Positions 1-6,094 of a stretch of DNA of 6,439 nt are shown here, piece after piece. The stretch covers positions 1 to 6,439 of the forward strand of contig CADBND010000127.1 of assembly GCA_902795875.1 (NCBI GenBank), in the 5' to 3' direction. The first letter of the stretch is position 1. Every line of letters begins with the position of its first letter. The translations under genes and the position numbers were made by a program. The DNA is from an uncultured Erysipelotrichaceae bacterium. Lineage in GTDB: Bacteria; Bacillota_I; Bacilli_A; Erysipelotrichales; Erysipelotrichaceae. The notes beneath the pieces were generated by a model. The model was not told the origin of the DNA and did not search any database. It saw nothing but the letters and a program-made list of their open reading frames with translations.

Positions 1-1
1 C

Positions 2-943
2 ATCATGGAAGAAGGTACCGAACTGCTTCACAGACTGACCGAAGGCGTCGTTCTGCCGATGATCACATCCTGTTCACCGGGCTGGGTCAATTACGCAGAA
101 TACTATTATGGAGATCTTCTCGATCATCTTTCTTCCTGTAAGTCTCCGCATCAGATGCAGGGTGCTATCATCAAATCCTATTGGGCTCAGCAGATGGGCT
201 ATGATCCGAAAGATGTATTCGTCGTTTCGATCATGCCTTGTACTGCTAAGAAGTTCGAAAAGGATCGTCCCGAAATGCAACGCGATGGCATCAAGGATGT
301 CGATGCAGTCCTGACGACTAGAGAACTCGGAAGACTGATCAAGAGATCCGGTATCAATTTCAATAAACTTCCTGATGAAGAATGGGATCAGGACATCATG
401 GGTGAATACTCTGGTGCCGGTGTCATCTTCGGTGTTACCGGTGGCGTTATGGAAGCGGCATTACGTACCGTTTACTACAAACTGACCGGACACGAATATG
501 GCAAGATCGAATTCACGGAAGTCAGAGGCAATGATGCCGGTATCCGTGAGGCTTCTCTGGACATCAACGGTACTGTTGTAAATATCGCTGTTGCTTCCGG
601 TATGAAGTCTGCTAAGGTCCTCCTCGATCAGATCAGAGAAGGCACTTCCAAATACCAGTTCATTGAGATCATGGGTTGCCCGGGTGGCTGTATCAACGGT
701 GGCGGTCAGTCTTATGTCAAACCTTGTTTCTTACCGAACGAAGACGACGATATTCTCGATACCTATAAGGCTAAGAGAGCCAATGCGCTGTATTCAGAGG
801 ATGAGAGACAGGTCATCAGACAGTCTCATAACAACACACAGATCCAGGAACTCTATAAGAAGTTCTTAGGTGAACCGAATTCTCATTTGGCTCACGAACT
901 GTTGCATACCACATACAACAAGAACCGCGAGAGATTCGATTGA
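2..943 (+). CDS. [FeFe]-hydrogenase catalytic subunit, C-terminal part (5' end outside window)
   Basis: Catalyses reversible H2 formation from protons and reduced ferredoxin (or NADH plus ferredoxin in bifurcating types), usually in the cytoplasm of fermenters. The visible 313 residues cover most of the H-cluster domain and the small-subunit-like tail. Numbering from the ATG at 5 (internal: the frame is open upstream and the IMEEGTEL context aligns with IMEEATEL of Clostridium pasteurianum CpI): TSCSPGW at 21-27, MPCTAKKFE at 77-85, CPGGC at 225-229 followed by GGGQ. Cys79, Cys225 and Cys229 match H-cluster ligands C355, C499 and C503; Cys23 matches proton-relay C299; Glu3, Glu6, Ser43 and Glu85 match E279, E282, S319 and E361. 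The residue matching ligand C300 is serine (Ser24). The tail (about 250-305, ending AHELLHTTY) fits the small-subunit domain. The N-terminal FeS domains lie outside, so monomeric and multi-subunit forms cannot be separated. A strong terminator follows the stop. Confidence 0.96.
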   Translation: MMEEGTELLHRLTEGVVLPMITSCSPGWVNYAEYYYGDLLDHLSSCKSPHQMQGAIIKSYWAQQMGYDPKDVFVVSIMPCTAKKFEKDRPEMQRDGIKDVDAVLTTRELGRLIKRSGINFNKLPDEEWDQDIMGEYSGAGVIFGVTGGVMEAALRTVYYKLTGHEYGKIEFTEVRGNDAGIREASLDINGTVVNIAVASGMKSAKVLLDQIREGTSKYQFIEIMGCPGGCINGGGQSYVKPCFLPNEDDDILDTYKAKRANALYSEDERQVIRQSHNNTQIQELYKKFLGEPNSHLAHELLHTTYNKNRERFD

Positions 944-967
944 TCTGTTGATCACAAATGAATGATC

Positions 968-1003
968 AGAAAGACCGCTTCGGCGGTCTTTCTCATGTTT
1001 TGT
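968..1003 (+). terminator. Intrinsic terminator of the hydrogenase gene
   Basis: A perfect 11-bp stem (968-978 with 983-993) closes on a TTCG tetraloop with a C-G closing pair, the very stable cUUCGg type. It is followed by a broken T-rich run (TTTCTCATGTTTTG). It begins 25 bases after the hydrogenase stop, so it ends that transcript. The T-tract is interrupted, so efficiency is uncertain, but the stem is strong. Confidence 0.88.
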
Positions 1004-1009
1004 TATACT
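1001..1009 (+). promoter_or_regulatory. Extended -10 promoter, predicted leaderless start
   Basis: TGTTATACT is an extended -10 element: TG, one base, then TATACT (5 of 6 to TATAAT). The position 17 bp upstream (981-986, CGGCGG) lies in the terminator stem and does not resemble TTGACA, so the promoter would rely on the TG motif. If transcription begins seven bases after the hexamer, as usual, +1 is base 1016, the A of the downstream ATG. No Shine-Dalgarno sequence is present. Confidence 0.6.
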
Positions 1010-1015
1010 AAAGAT

Positions 1016-1642
1016 ATGAATTATTATGAGGAAACATTAAACAAGATCGAAGATCTGATGAATAAAAATGAATATGATCAAGCAAAACGATTGATCCTGA
1101 ATGAACTTGATCTCCCGTACGTTCCCAAAGAATTCGAGGTTCAGCTTCATGAACTCCTGTCACAGATCCGTTCACAGGAACCAGCCATCTCAAGGCTCAG
1201 CGAGGAAGAGATCGAGCATTTCCTGTTTATGGATGAAAAACATCAGCTGATCGCCGTAAATGAGCTCCATCACAGAAATCTCAGAGATTTTATTGAACTA
1301 TGCCAGAAGTACTTTGATTCCAATGGCTTTCGCAACGGAAAAGTCCTTTTGATCGATTCCCTGATACAGCAGCAGATCAGCCATAAGTTCCGCTTTCGGG
1401 ACAATGAAGAAATGATCACATTCGATCCCTCAGATTTGGAATCTGTTACTGATAGCAAGACCTTTCATACCTGCATATCTTATCTGGAAGATATCTATAT
1501 GAAAGAGCCTTCGAAATTGAAACTGGCAGAAGAGCTGCTGTACAAAGAAATGATGCTGCATCTTCCTGAAACGTATGATCTGAATGAATGCGATCAGTTA
1601 TGTAAAAAGATCGTTGCATTTATCGAAAACGCCTTCCGTTGA
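1016..1642 (+). CDS. Hypothetical helical protein, DUF3196-like, upstream of tig
   Basis: A 208-residue protein with no signal peptide or membrane segment. It is rich in Glu, Lys and Leu and reads as almost all alpha-helix. The N-terminus (MNYYEETLNKIEDLM, then YDQAKRLILNEL and LPYVPKEFE) has the look of a TPR-like helical hairpin and resembles, from memory, the DUF3196 family of Erysipelotrichia and Mollicutes; the function of that family is not known to me. Later parts are a charged helix (about 57-85), an aromatic-rich segment HKFRFRDNEEM (about 121-131) and a C-terminal helical bundle. I chose the ATG at 1016. The reading frame opens at 962, but a start there would put the hydrogenase terminator inside the coding region and add an unlikely 18-residue extension. 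No ribosome site precedes 1016. The slot directly before tig is held in Bacillus subtilis by ysoA, a TPR protein, so a link to protein folding is possible but is only inference from position. Confidence 0.8.
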   Translation: MNYYEETLNKIEDLMNKNEYDQAKRLILNELDLPYVPKEFEVQLHELLSQIRSQEPAISRLSEEEIEHFLFMDEKHQLIAVNELHHRNLRDFIELCQKYFDSNGFRNGKVLLIDSLIQQQISHKFRFRDNEEMITFDPSDLESVTDSKTFHTCISYLEDIYMKEPSKLKLAEELLYKEMMLHLPETYDLNECDQLCKKIVAFIENAFR

Positions 1643-1652
1643 GCAACAGTGC

Positions 1653-1698
1653 TAAATCAGTGATATCATAGGCTTTTATATAGCAATTACCTGATTTA
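1653..1698. repeat. 8-bp inverted repeat upstream of tig
   Basis: TAAATCAG (1653-1660) is the exact reverse complement of CTGATTTA (1691-1698), with 30 bases between. The region also holds the palindromes TGATATCA (1661-1668) and ATTTAAAT (1694-1701). The right arm ends just before the tig -10 box and the arms flank its weak -35 region. It could be an operator or a weak hairpin. No T-run follows, so it is not a terminator. It may be chance in AT-rich DNA. Confidence 0.3.
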
Positions 1699-1709
1699 AA
1701 TGATAAAAT
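1681..1709 (+). promoter_or_regulatory. Probable tig promoter (extended -10)
   Basis: TGATAAAAT at 1701-1709 is an extended -10 (TG, one base, TAAAAT, 5 of 6 to consensus). TAGCAA at 1681-1686, 17 bp upstream, is only a 3 of 6 match to TTGACA. The predicted start near 1716 gives a leader of about 20 bases, just enough to hold the ribosome site. Confidence 0.6.
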
Positions 1710-1721
1710 AAGTAAGACTTT

Positions 1722-1728
1722 AAAGGAG
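1722..1728 (+). promoter_or_regulatory. Ribosome binding site of tig
   Basis: AAAGGAG lies 8 bases before the ATG at 1737. This is a strong match to the anti-Shine-Dalgarno and fixes the tig start. Confidence 0.85.
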
Positions 1729-1736
1729 TAGGGAAT

Positions 1737-2999
1737 ATGTCTGAATATAAAAAAATTGAAAATGCCAAAGCAGAACTGGTCTGTACGCTGGAAGGCGATT
1801 CATGGGAAAAGGCCAAGGATACAGCTTTCAAAAAACTGGCCAGGAAAGTTGAAATAAAAGGATTCCGTAAGGGACAGGCTCCGAAGAATCTTGTTGAGAA
1901 GTACATCAATCATAACGAAGTACTTATCGATGCGGCAGAAGCACTTGCGCAAGGCGCACTTGATGAAGCAATCAAGGAGCATGATCTTACTCTGATCGAC
2001 AGACCGGAGCTTAAGATCGACGAAATGACGGATGAAAAATGCGTTCTGACGTTTACTTGTCCGGTCTATCCGGATGTAGAAGTCGGTGATTACAAATCAC
2101 TGGAATACAAAGTTGAAGAAGTCAAGGTCGAAGATAAGGAAGTCGACGATCAGATCGCTGATCTTTTAAACAGAAAAGCAGATCTCGAACTGAAGGAAGA
2201 TGGTGAAGTCGAAGATGGGGATACAGCTGTTATTGATTATGAAGGTTTCCTCGATGATGTCGCTTTCGAAGGCGGCAAAGATGAGAATCATGACCTCGTG
2301 ATCGGTTCCGGTACATTTATCCCCGGTTTTGAGGAACAGCTTATCGGTATGAAATCTGAAGAGACCAAAGATATCTTTGTCACTTTCCCTGAAGATTATC
2401 ATGGCAAGGATCTGGCAGGCAAGGAAGCGAAGTTCACAGTCACTGTTCATGAGATCAAGAAGAAGGTCTTACCTGAACTGAATGATGAATTCGTCAAGGA
2501 ACTCAAATATGACGATGTCAACACTGTTGACGATCTGAAGGAATACACCAGGAAGAATCTCTTGTCCAGAAAAGAAAACGACGCGCAAAGAAAAGCCGAT
2601 GAAGAATTCATGGACAAGCTTGCGCAAATCGTTACCGTAGAAATCCCGGAAGTCATGACCAAGTCTGAGATCGATAATATGGTTCAGAATTACGAGTCGA
2701 ATCTGATGCAGCAGGGTCTGTCTTTAACCCAATATCTGCAATTCATGAATCAGACTCCGGAACAGTTCAGAGATTCTCTTAAAGAAGAAGCCGATAAACG
2801 TATCAAGCTCAATCTCGGTCTCGATACGATCGCCAAAGCAGAGGGCGTAAATGTCGAAGAAGCTGACCTGGATGCGGAATACGAAAGACTTGCCGGTATG
2901 TATGGCATGCCTGCAGAAGAGATCAAGAAGTATGTTCCTGCAGATACTCTGAAAGATGATCTCAGATTACAGAAGGCTTTAGAACTTATCAAAAAATAA
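1737..2999 (+). CDS. tig: Trigger factor, ribosome-associated chaperone and peptidyl-prolyl isomerase
   Basis: Binds the large subunit at the exit tunnel (protein L23) and shields nascent chains; its middle domain isomerises prolyl bonds. The protein has 420 residues (B. subtilis about 424) and shows all three domains. Residues 1-115 are the ribosome-binding domain with the signature GFRKGQAPK at 42-50. Residues about 155-240 are the FKBP-type domain, with GDTAVIDYEGF (161-171), GSGTFIPGFEEQLIGM (190-205) and VTFPEDYHGKDLAGKEAKF (215-233). From about 245 to the end is the helical SurA-like chaperone region, beginning LPELNDEFVKEL. The protein is very acidic with many Asp and Glu, which is usual. 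It has its own promoter and a strong ribosome site, and is followed by lon after 39 bases. clpX, which often follows tig, is not here. Confidence 0.98.
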   Translation: MSEYKKIENAKAELVCTLEGDSWEKAKDTAFKKLARKVEIKGFRKGQAPKNLVEKYINHNEVLIDAAEALAQGALDEAIKEHDLTLIDRPELKIDEMTDEKCVLTFTCPVYPDVEVGDYKSLEYKVEEVKVEDKEVDDQIADLLNRKADLELKEDGEVEDGDTAVIDYEGFLDDVAFEGGKDENHDLVIGSGTFIPGFEEQLIGMKSEETKDIFVTFPEDYHGKDLAGKEAKFTVTVHEIKKKVLPELNDEFVKELKYDDVNTVDDLKEYTRKNLLSRKENDAQRKADEEFMDKLAQIVTVEIPEVMTKSEIDNMVQNYESNLMQQGLSLTQYLQFMNQTPEQFRDSLKEEADKRIKLNLGLDTIAKAEGVNVEEADLDAEYERLAGMYGMPAEEIKKYVPADTLKDDLRLQKALELIKK

Positions 3000-3020
3000 A
3001 GACGCACAGCGTCTTTTATT
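2998..3020 (+). terminator. Small hairpin between tig and lon, weak terminator or attenuator
   Basis: AAAGACGC (2998-3005) pairs with GCGTCTTT (3009-3016) around an ACA loop, followed by TATT. The 5-bp GACGC/GCGTC core extended by A-U pairs is a minimal intrinsic terminator shape. It overlaps the tig stop codon, and the T-run is short (TTTTATT), so partial read-through into lon is more likely than full termination. It may instead protect the 3' end of tig mRNA. Confidence 0.5.
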
Positions 3021-3027
3021 GAATAAA

Positions 3028-3033
3028 GGGAGG
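3028..3033 (+). promoter_or_regulatory. Ribosome binding site of lon
   Basis: GGGAGG sits 5 bases before the ATG at 3039, a little closer than the usual 6-9 but strong in sequence. It supports this start. Confidence 0.8.
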
Positions 3034-3038
3034 TTTTT

Positions 3039-5339
3039 ATGAGCAAATATTCTTATCCTTTATTATGTACACGCGGAGCTGTGATTTTTCCGATGCAGGA
3101 CCTGGCGGTCGAAGTCGGACGTCAGGCTTCCATCGATGCAGTCAATTACGCAAATGCATACAACCTCAATATCGTGATTGTTTCCCAGAAAGATCTTACT
3201 GTAGATATTCCGGGTCCTGACGATGTCTTTAATATTGGAACCCTTTGCCGGATCAAGACGTGCAGGGAAAGAGACGATCATCTGAAAGTCATTTTTTCCG
3301 GTCTGTCACGTTGCCGTATCACGAAACATTTCATCAAAGAAGGTGTCAACTACGTTGAGATCGAAGAGATCCTTGATGTCGTCGATGATGAAAGTGTGAT
3401 CGAAGAACTGACCAAGAAGGCTCTTGCGGAATTCAATGTGATCGCACAAAAGTATTCCCGTCCCGGTTTTCCGATCCGCCAGCTCAGTAATTTTGATGCG
3501 ACTTTAGCTTCTGTTCTTGTCGATACTTTTGCCCAGATCTATATCCAGGGAGTAGAAGATAAGCAACTCTTCCTGGAAGAAGAAAACATCAATAAGAGGC
3601 TGAATATGATGCTGGACCATATTGAAAAAGAAAGAAATATGGACAGGATCGAACAGGAGATCAATGAGAAGGTCAAGGAGAGTATCGAAGATGGTCAGCG
3701 TGATTACTATCTGAGAGAAAAGCTCAAAGCAATCAAGGATGAACTGAATGGCGGAGATTCCGGTTCGGATATCGATGATCTAAGAGAACGTGTCGAAAAC
3801 GAACCTTATCCGGAGAATGTTAAGGCCAAGGCAAGAGAAGAATTCAAACGTTATGAGATGCTTCCGGCTTCTACCGGAGAGACCGGTGTGATCCGGACTT
3901 ATCTGGAATGGCTTTTGAATGTACCGTGGTATCAGAAGTCCGTTGATAACGATGACCTTGAGGATGCTTCCAGGATCCTTGATGAAGATCATTACGGTCT
4001 TAAAAAAGTTAAGGAAAGGATCCTTGAATATCTGGCTGTCAAACAGATGACCAATTCTTTGAAATCACCGATCATCTGCCTTGTCGGTCCTCCTGGCGTC
4101 GGTAAGACTTCTTTGGCGAAATCAGTTGCCAGAGCCTTAGGCCGCAAGTTTGTCAAGATGTCCCTGGGTGGTGTACGCGATGAAGCAGAGATCAGAGGGC
4201 ACAGAAGGACATATATCGGTGCTTTACCGGGACGTTTCATTCAGGGAATGAAGCGAGCAGGAACGCTCAATCCGGTATTCTTGATCGATGAGATCGACAA
4301 GATGGCTTCTGACTATAAGGGCGATCCTTCCAGTGCGATGCTGGAAGTGCTTGATCCAGAACAGAATTCTCAGTTCTCTGACCATTATCTGGAAGAACCT
4401 TACGATCTTTCTGATGTGCTTTTCATCTGTACAGCAAATTACAGGGAAAATATCCCGCCGGCACTTCTTGACAGGCTTGAGATCATCGAACTGTCTAGTT
4501 ATACAGAATTCGAAAAGTTGAATATCGCCAAGAACCATCTGATCAAGAAACAGACACAGCTTAACGGTCTGAATCCGTCACAGTTCAATCTTCCTGATGA
4601 AATGATCTTGTATATCATCCGCCATTATACGCGTGAAGCAGGTGTCAGACAGCTTGAAAGGGTGATCGGTACGCTTTGCCGGAAGACTGTTCTTGCGATA
4701 TTGAAGGAAAAGAAGAAATCGGTACGTATCACAAAGAAACTGATCAATACATGGCTTGGCCATGAGATATTCGATTATGGTGTTAAAGAGAAAAAGGAAC
4801 AGGTTGGTGTCGTCACCGGTCTTGCCTATACACCGTTTGGCGGTGACATCCTTCCGATCGAAGTAAATTACTTTGAAGGAAAAGGACAATTGATCGTTAC
4901 TGGTCAGCTTGGCGATGTCATGGTAGAATCCACGAAGATCGCTCTGGATTTCATCAAGGCGAATGCGAAGAAGTATGGCATTCCAATCGAGTTCTTTGAG
5001 AAACACGATATTCACATCCATGTTCCGGAAGGAGCAGTCCCCAAAGACGGTCCGTCTGCCGGTGTTACGATCACGACCGCTTTGGTATCGGCGATCACTT
5101 CCCGTAAGGTGAAAAAAGATATTGCCATGACCGGCGAAGTGACCTTAAGAGGAAATGTTCTTCCGATCGGCGGTCTGAAAGAAAAATCGCTTGCTGCACA
5201 CAGGAGCGGGATCAAGACGATCATCATTCCAAAAGGGAATGTGAAAGACCTCGATGATATTCCGGAAACAGTAAAGAATGAGGTCACATATATTCCGGTC
5301 GAAAAAGTCGATCAGGTCATCAATGAGGCGCTCGTATAG
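3039..5339 (+). CDS. lon: ATP-dependent protease Lon (LonA type)
   Basis: Cytoplasmic hexameric AAA+ serine protease that unfolds and degrades misfolded and some regulatory proteins. At 766 residues it is full length (B. subtilis LonA about 774, E. coli 784). Residues about 5-200 are the N-terminal substrate-binding domain, beginning YPLLCTRGAVIFPMQ, and about 190-300 a coiled-coil linker (RDYYLREKLKAIKDEL). The AAA+ module has Walker A GPPGVGKT at 350-357, Walker B FLIDEID at 414-420, sensor-1 Asn467, Arg479 in LLDRLE as arginine-finger candidate, and sensor-2 Arg537 in GVRQLER. The protease domain holds catalytic Ser673 in PKDGPSAG and Lys716 in GGLKEK, 43 residues apart as in E. coli (S679, K722). 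There are no membrane segments, which rules out LonB. The stop codon overlaps the engB start. No separate lon promoter was recognised, so it probably shares the tig transcript through the weak hairpin. No CIRCE site is visible. Confidence 0.99.
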   Translation: MSKYSYPLLCTRGAVIFPMQDLAVEVGRQASIDAVNYANAYNLNIVIVSQKDLTVDIPGPDDVFNIGTLCRIKTCRERDDHLKVIFSGLSRCRITKHFIKEGVNYVEIEEILDVVDDESVIEELTKKALAEFNVIAQKYSRPGFPIRQLSNFDATLASVLVDTFAQIYIQGVEDKQLFLEEENINKRLNMMLDHIEKERNMDRIEQEINEKVKESIEDGQRDYYLREKLKAIKDELNGGDSGSDIDDLRERVENEPYPENVKAKAREEFKRYEMLPASTGETGVIRTYLEWLLNVPWYQKSVDNDDLEDASRILDEDHYGLKKVKERILEYLAVKQMTNSLKSPIICLVGPPGVGKTSLAKSVARALGRKFVKMSLGGVRDEAEIRGHRRTYIGALPGRFIQGMKRAGTLNPVFLIDEIDKMASDYKGDPSSAMLEVLDPEQNSQFSDHYLEEPYDLSDVLFICTANYRENIPPALLDRLEIIELSSYTEFEKLNIAKNHLIKKQTQLNGLNPSQFNLPDEMILYIIRHYTREAGVRQLERVIGTLCRKTVLAILKEKKKSVRITKKLINTWLGHEIFDYGVKEKKEQVGVVTGLAYTPFGGDILPIEVNYFEGKGQLIVTGQLGDVMVESTKIALDFIKANAKKYGIPIEFFEKHDIHIHVPEGAVPKDGPSAGVTITTALVSAITSRKVKKDIAMTGEVTLRGNVLPIGGLKEKSLAAHRSGIKTIIIPKGNVKDLDDIPETVKNEVTYIPVEKVDQVINEALV

Positions 5340-5341
5340 TG
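5325..5341 (+). promoter_or_regulatory. lon-engB junction: ribosome site inside lon and TAGTG overlap
   Basis: The lon stop TAG and the engB start GTG share base 5339 (TAGTG). GAGG at 5325-5328, inside the last codons of lon, lies 10 bases before the GTG. This arrangement implies translational coupling. The next in-frame Met of engB is at residue 89, after the P-loop, so GTG is the only workable start. Confidence 0.75.
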
Positions 5342-5890
5342 ATCCGTTTTATATGCTCCGCTACCAGTGAAAAACAATTTCCGCAAACGGAGAAGGAGAT
5401 TGTTTTCGTTGGAAGATCCAATGTCGGGAAGTCTTCCTTAATCAATGCGCTTTATAAGCAGAAGCTTGCCTATGTCGGAAAGACACCGGGCAAAACGAAA
5501 CTGATCAATTTCTTTGATATCGACGGTTTATATACGGCAGTCGATGTTCCGGGGTATGGATATGCGCAAAGGTCCAAGGAAGAAGCTGTTCGATTCGCGG
5601 ATATGATGGATGATTATTTCAGCAGGAAAGATAAGATCTTGCTTGTAGTGATGATCGTCGATGCTCGGATCGGTCTGACGGCAGATGATCTGGATATGAA
5701 AGAGTATCTGGATGAACATGAACTGAAATATATCGTTGCGGCAAATAAGATCGATAAGCTTTCCAACAATCAGCTTATGAACAATAAGCACAAGCTTTTT
5801 GCGGATATAGAGAATATCATATTCGTATCTGCCGAAAAGAAAAAGAATATCGATCAGTTAAGAAGATATATCGATGATTCTGCGCTTTGA
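5339..5890 (+). CDS. engB: Ribosome-biogenesis GTPase EngB/YsxC (GTG start)
   Basis: Essential TrmE-Era-family GTPase that takes part in late assembly of the 50S subunit. It has 183 residues (B. subtilis YsxC about 195) and is complete. The motifs run in order: G1 GRSNVGKS at 25-32, switch I/G2 KTPGKT at 48-53 (typical of EngB), G3 DVPGYG at 69-74, G4 NKID at 136-139, G5 SAEKKKN at 164-170. There is no extra domain beyond the G domain. Many family members have TKxD at G4; here the residue before Lys is Asn, as in most classical GTPases. It starts with GTG, overlapping lon by one base, the same neighbour pair as lonA-ysxC in Bacillus. No terminator follows; the valS promoter begins two bases after its stop, so lon-engB transcripts may run into the T-box leader, whose terminator would then stop them when valine tRNA is charged. 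Confidence 0.98.
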   Translation: MIRFICSATSEKQFPQTEKEIVFVGRSNVGKSSLINALYKQKLAYVGKTPGKTKLINFFDIDGLYTAVDVPGYGYAQRSKEEAVRFADMMDDYFSRKDKILLVVMIVDARIGLTADDLDMKEYLDEHELKYIVAANKIDKLSNNQLMNNKHKLFADIENIIFVSAEKKKNIDQLRRYIDDSAL

Positions 5891-5891
5891 T

Positions 5892-5920
5892 TTGCCTTTA
5901 AGAGAAGGATAACTTATAAT
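5892..5920 (+). promoter_or_regulatory. valS promoter
   Basis: A consensus TATAAT at 5915-5920 is preceded at exactly 17 bp by TTGCCT (5892-5897, 4 of 6 to TTGACA). The predicted start is at about 5925-5927, immediately at the base of T-box Stem I. It begins one base after the engB stop codon. Confidence 0.85.
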
Positions 5921-6008
5921 TTAAGAGACGTTGAAGAGAAGAAAGTAATCGTGATGGAAATATAGAGATATAAGGGTCGGTGGAACTTATACTGGTCATG
6001 ATGAAAAT

Positions 6009-6011
6009 GTT
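6009..6011 (+). promoter_or_regulatory. T-box specifier codon GUU (valine), with GUC adjacent
   Basis: In the 3' strand of the specifier loop the bases GUU are followed by a purine (G6012) and then UCUU, which pairs with AAGA below. This is the same arrangement as GGC-A-UUCU in the B. subtilis glyQS leader. The overlapping reading GUC (6012-6014) is also valine but would lack the following purine and break the lower helix. Either way the specificity is valine, matching the downstream gene. Confidence 0.7.
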
Positions 6012-6067
6012 GTCTTGGAGTCTACTTTATGTACGTGAGCTCGCGTTAAGGGCAGAAGTGAAAAATT

Positions 6068-6094
6068 AAGGTGGTACCGCGCAGATGCGCCCTT
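6068..6094 (+). promoter_or_regulatory. T-box antiterminator
   Basis: AAGG (6068-6071) pairs with CCUU (6091-6094). The seven-base bulge UGGUACC (6072-6078) is the tRNA acceptor-end site. GCGC/GCGC (6079-6082 with 6087-6090) closes on AGAU. This is the canonical two-helix antiterminator and excludes the terminator, which uses the same AAGG. Confidence 0.9.

Noticed and set aside
5..7. ATG at 5 as the true start of the hydrogenase gene
   Set aside because: The frame is open upstream and the residues align with the interior of the H-cluster domain; the gene begins outside the window.
949..968. Two TGATCA palindromes 14 bases apart after the hydrogenase gene
   Set aside because: GATC-containing words are abundant all over the window, so this pair is not special.
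962..1015. Upstream ATG at 962 as start of the DUF3196-like gene
   Set aside because: It would place the whole UUCG terminator hairpin inside the coding region, lacks a ribosome site and adds an atypical N-terminal extension.
1647..1655. CAGTGCTAA, like one half of a CIRCE (HrcA) operator
   Set aside because: The other half at the required 9-base spacing (1629-1637) does not match TTAGCACTC, so no operator is supported.
4578..5021. 147-codon open frame on the minus strand
   Set aside because: It lies wholly inside lon, whose protein is intact and conserved across that stretch, and has no recognisable domain. It is a shadow of the coding bias.
6033..6046. ACGTG/CGCGT hairpin as a separate regulatory element
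   Set aside because: It lies between Stem I and the antiterminator, where T-box leaders normally carry an accessory stem, so it is part of the riboswitch.
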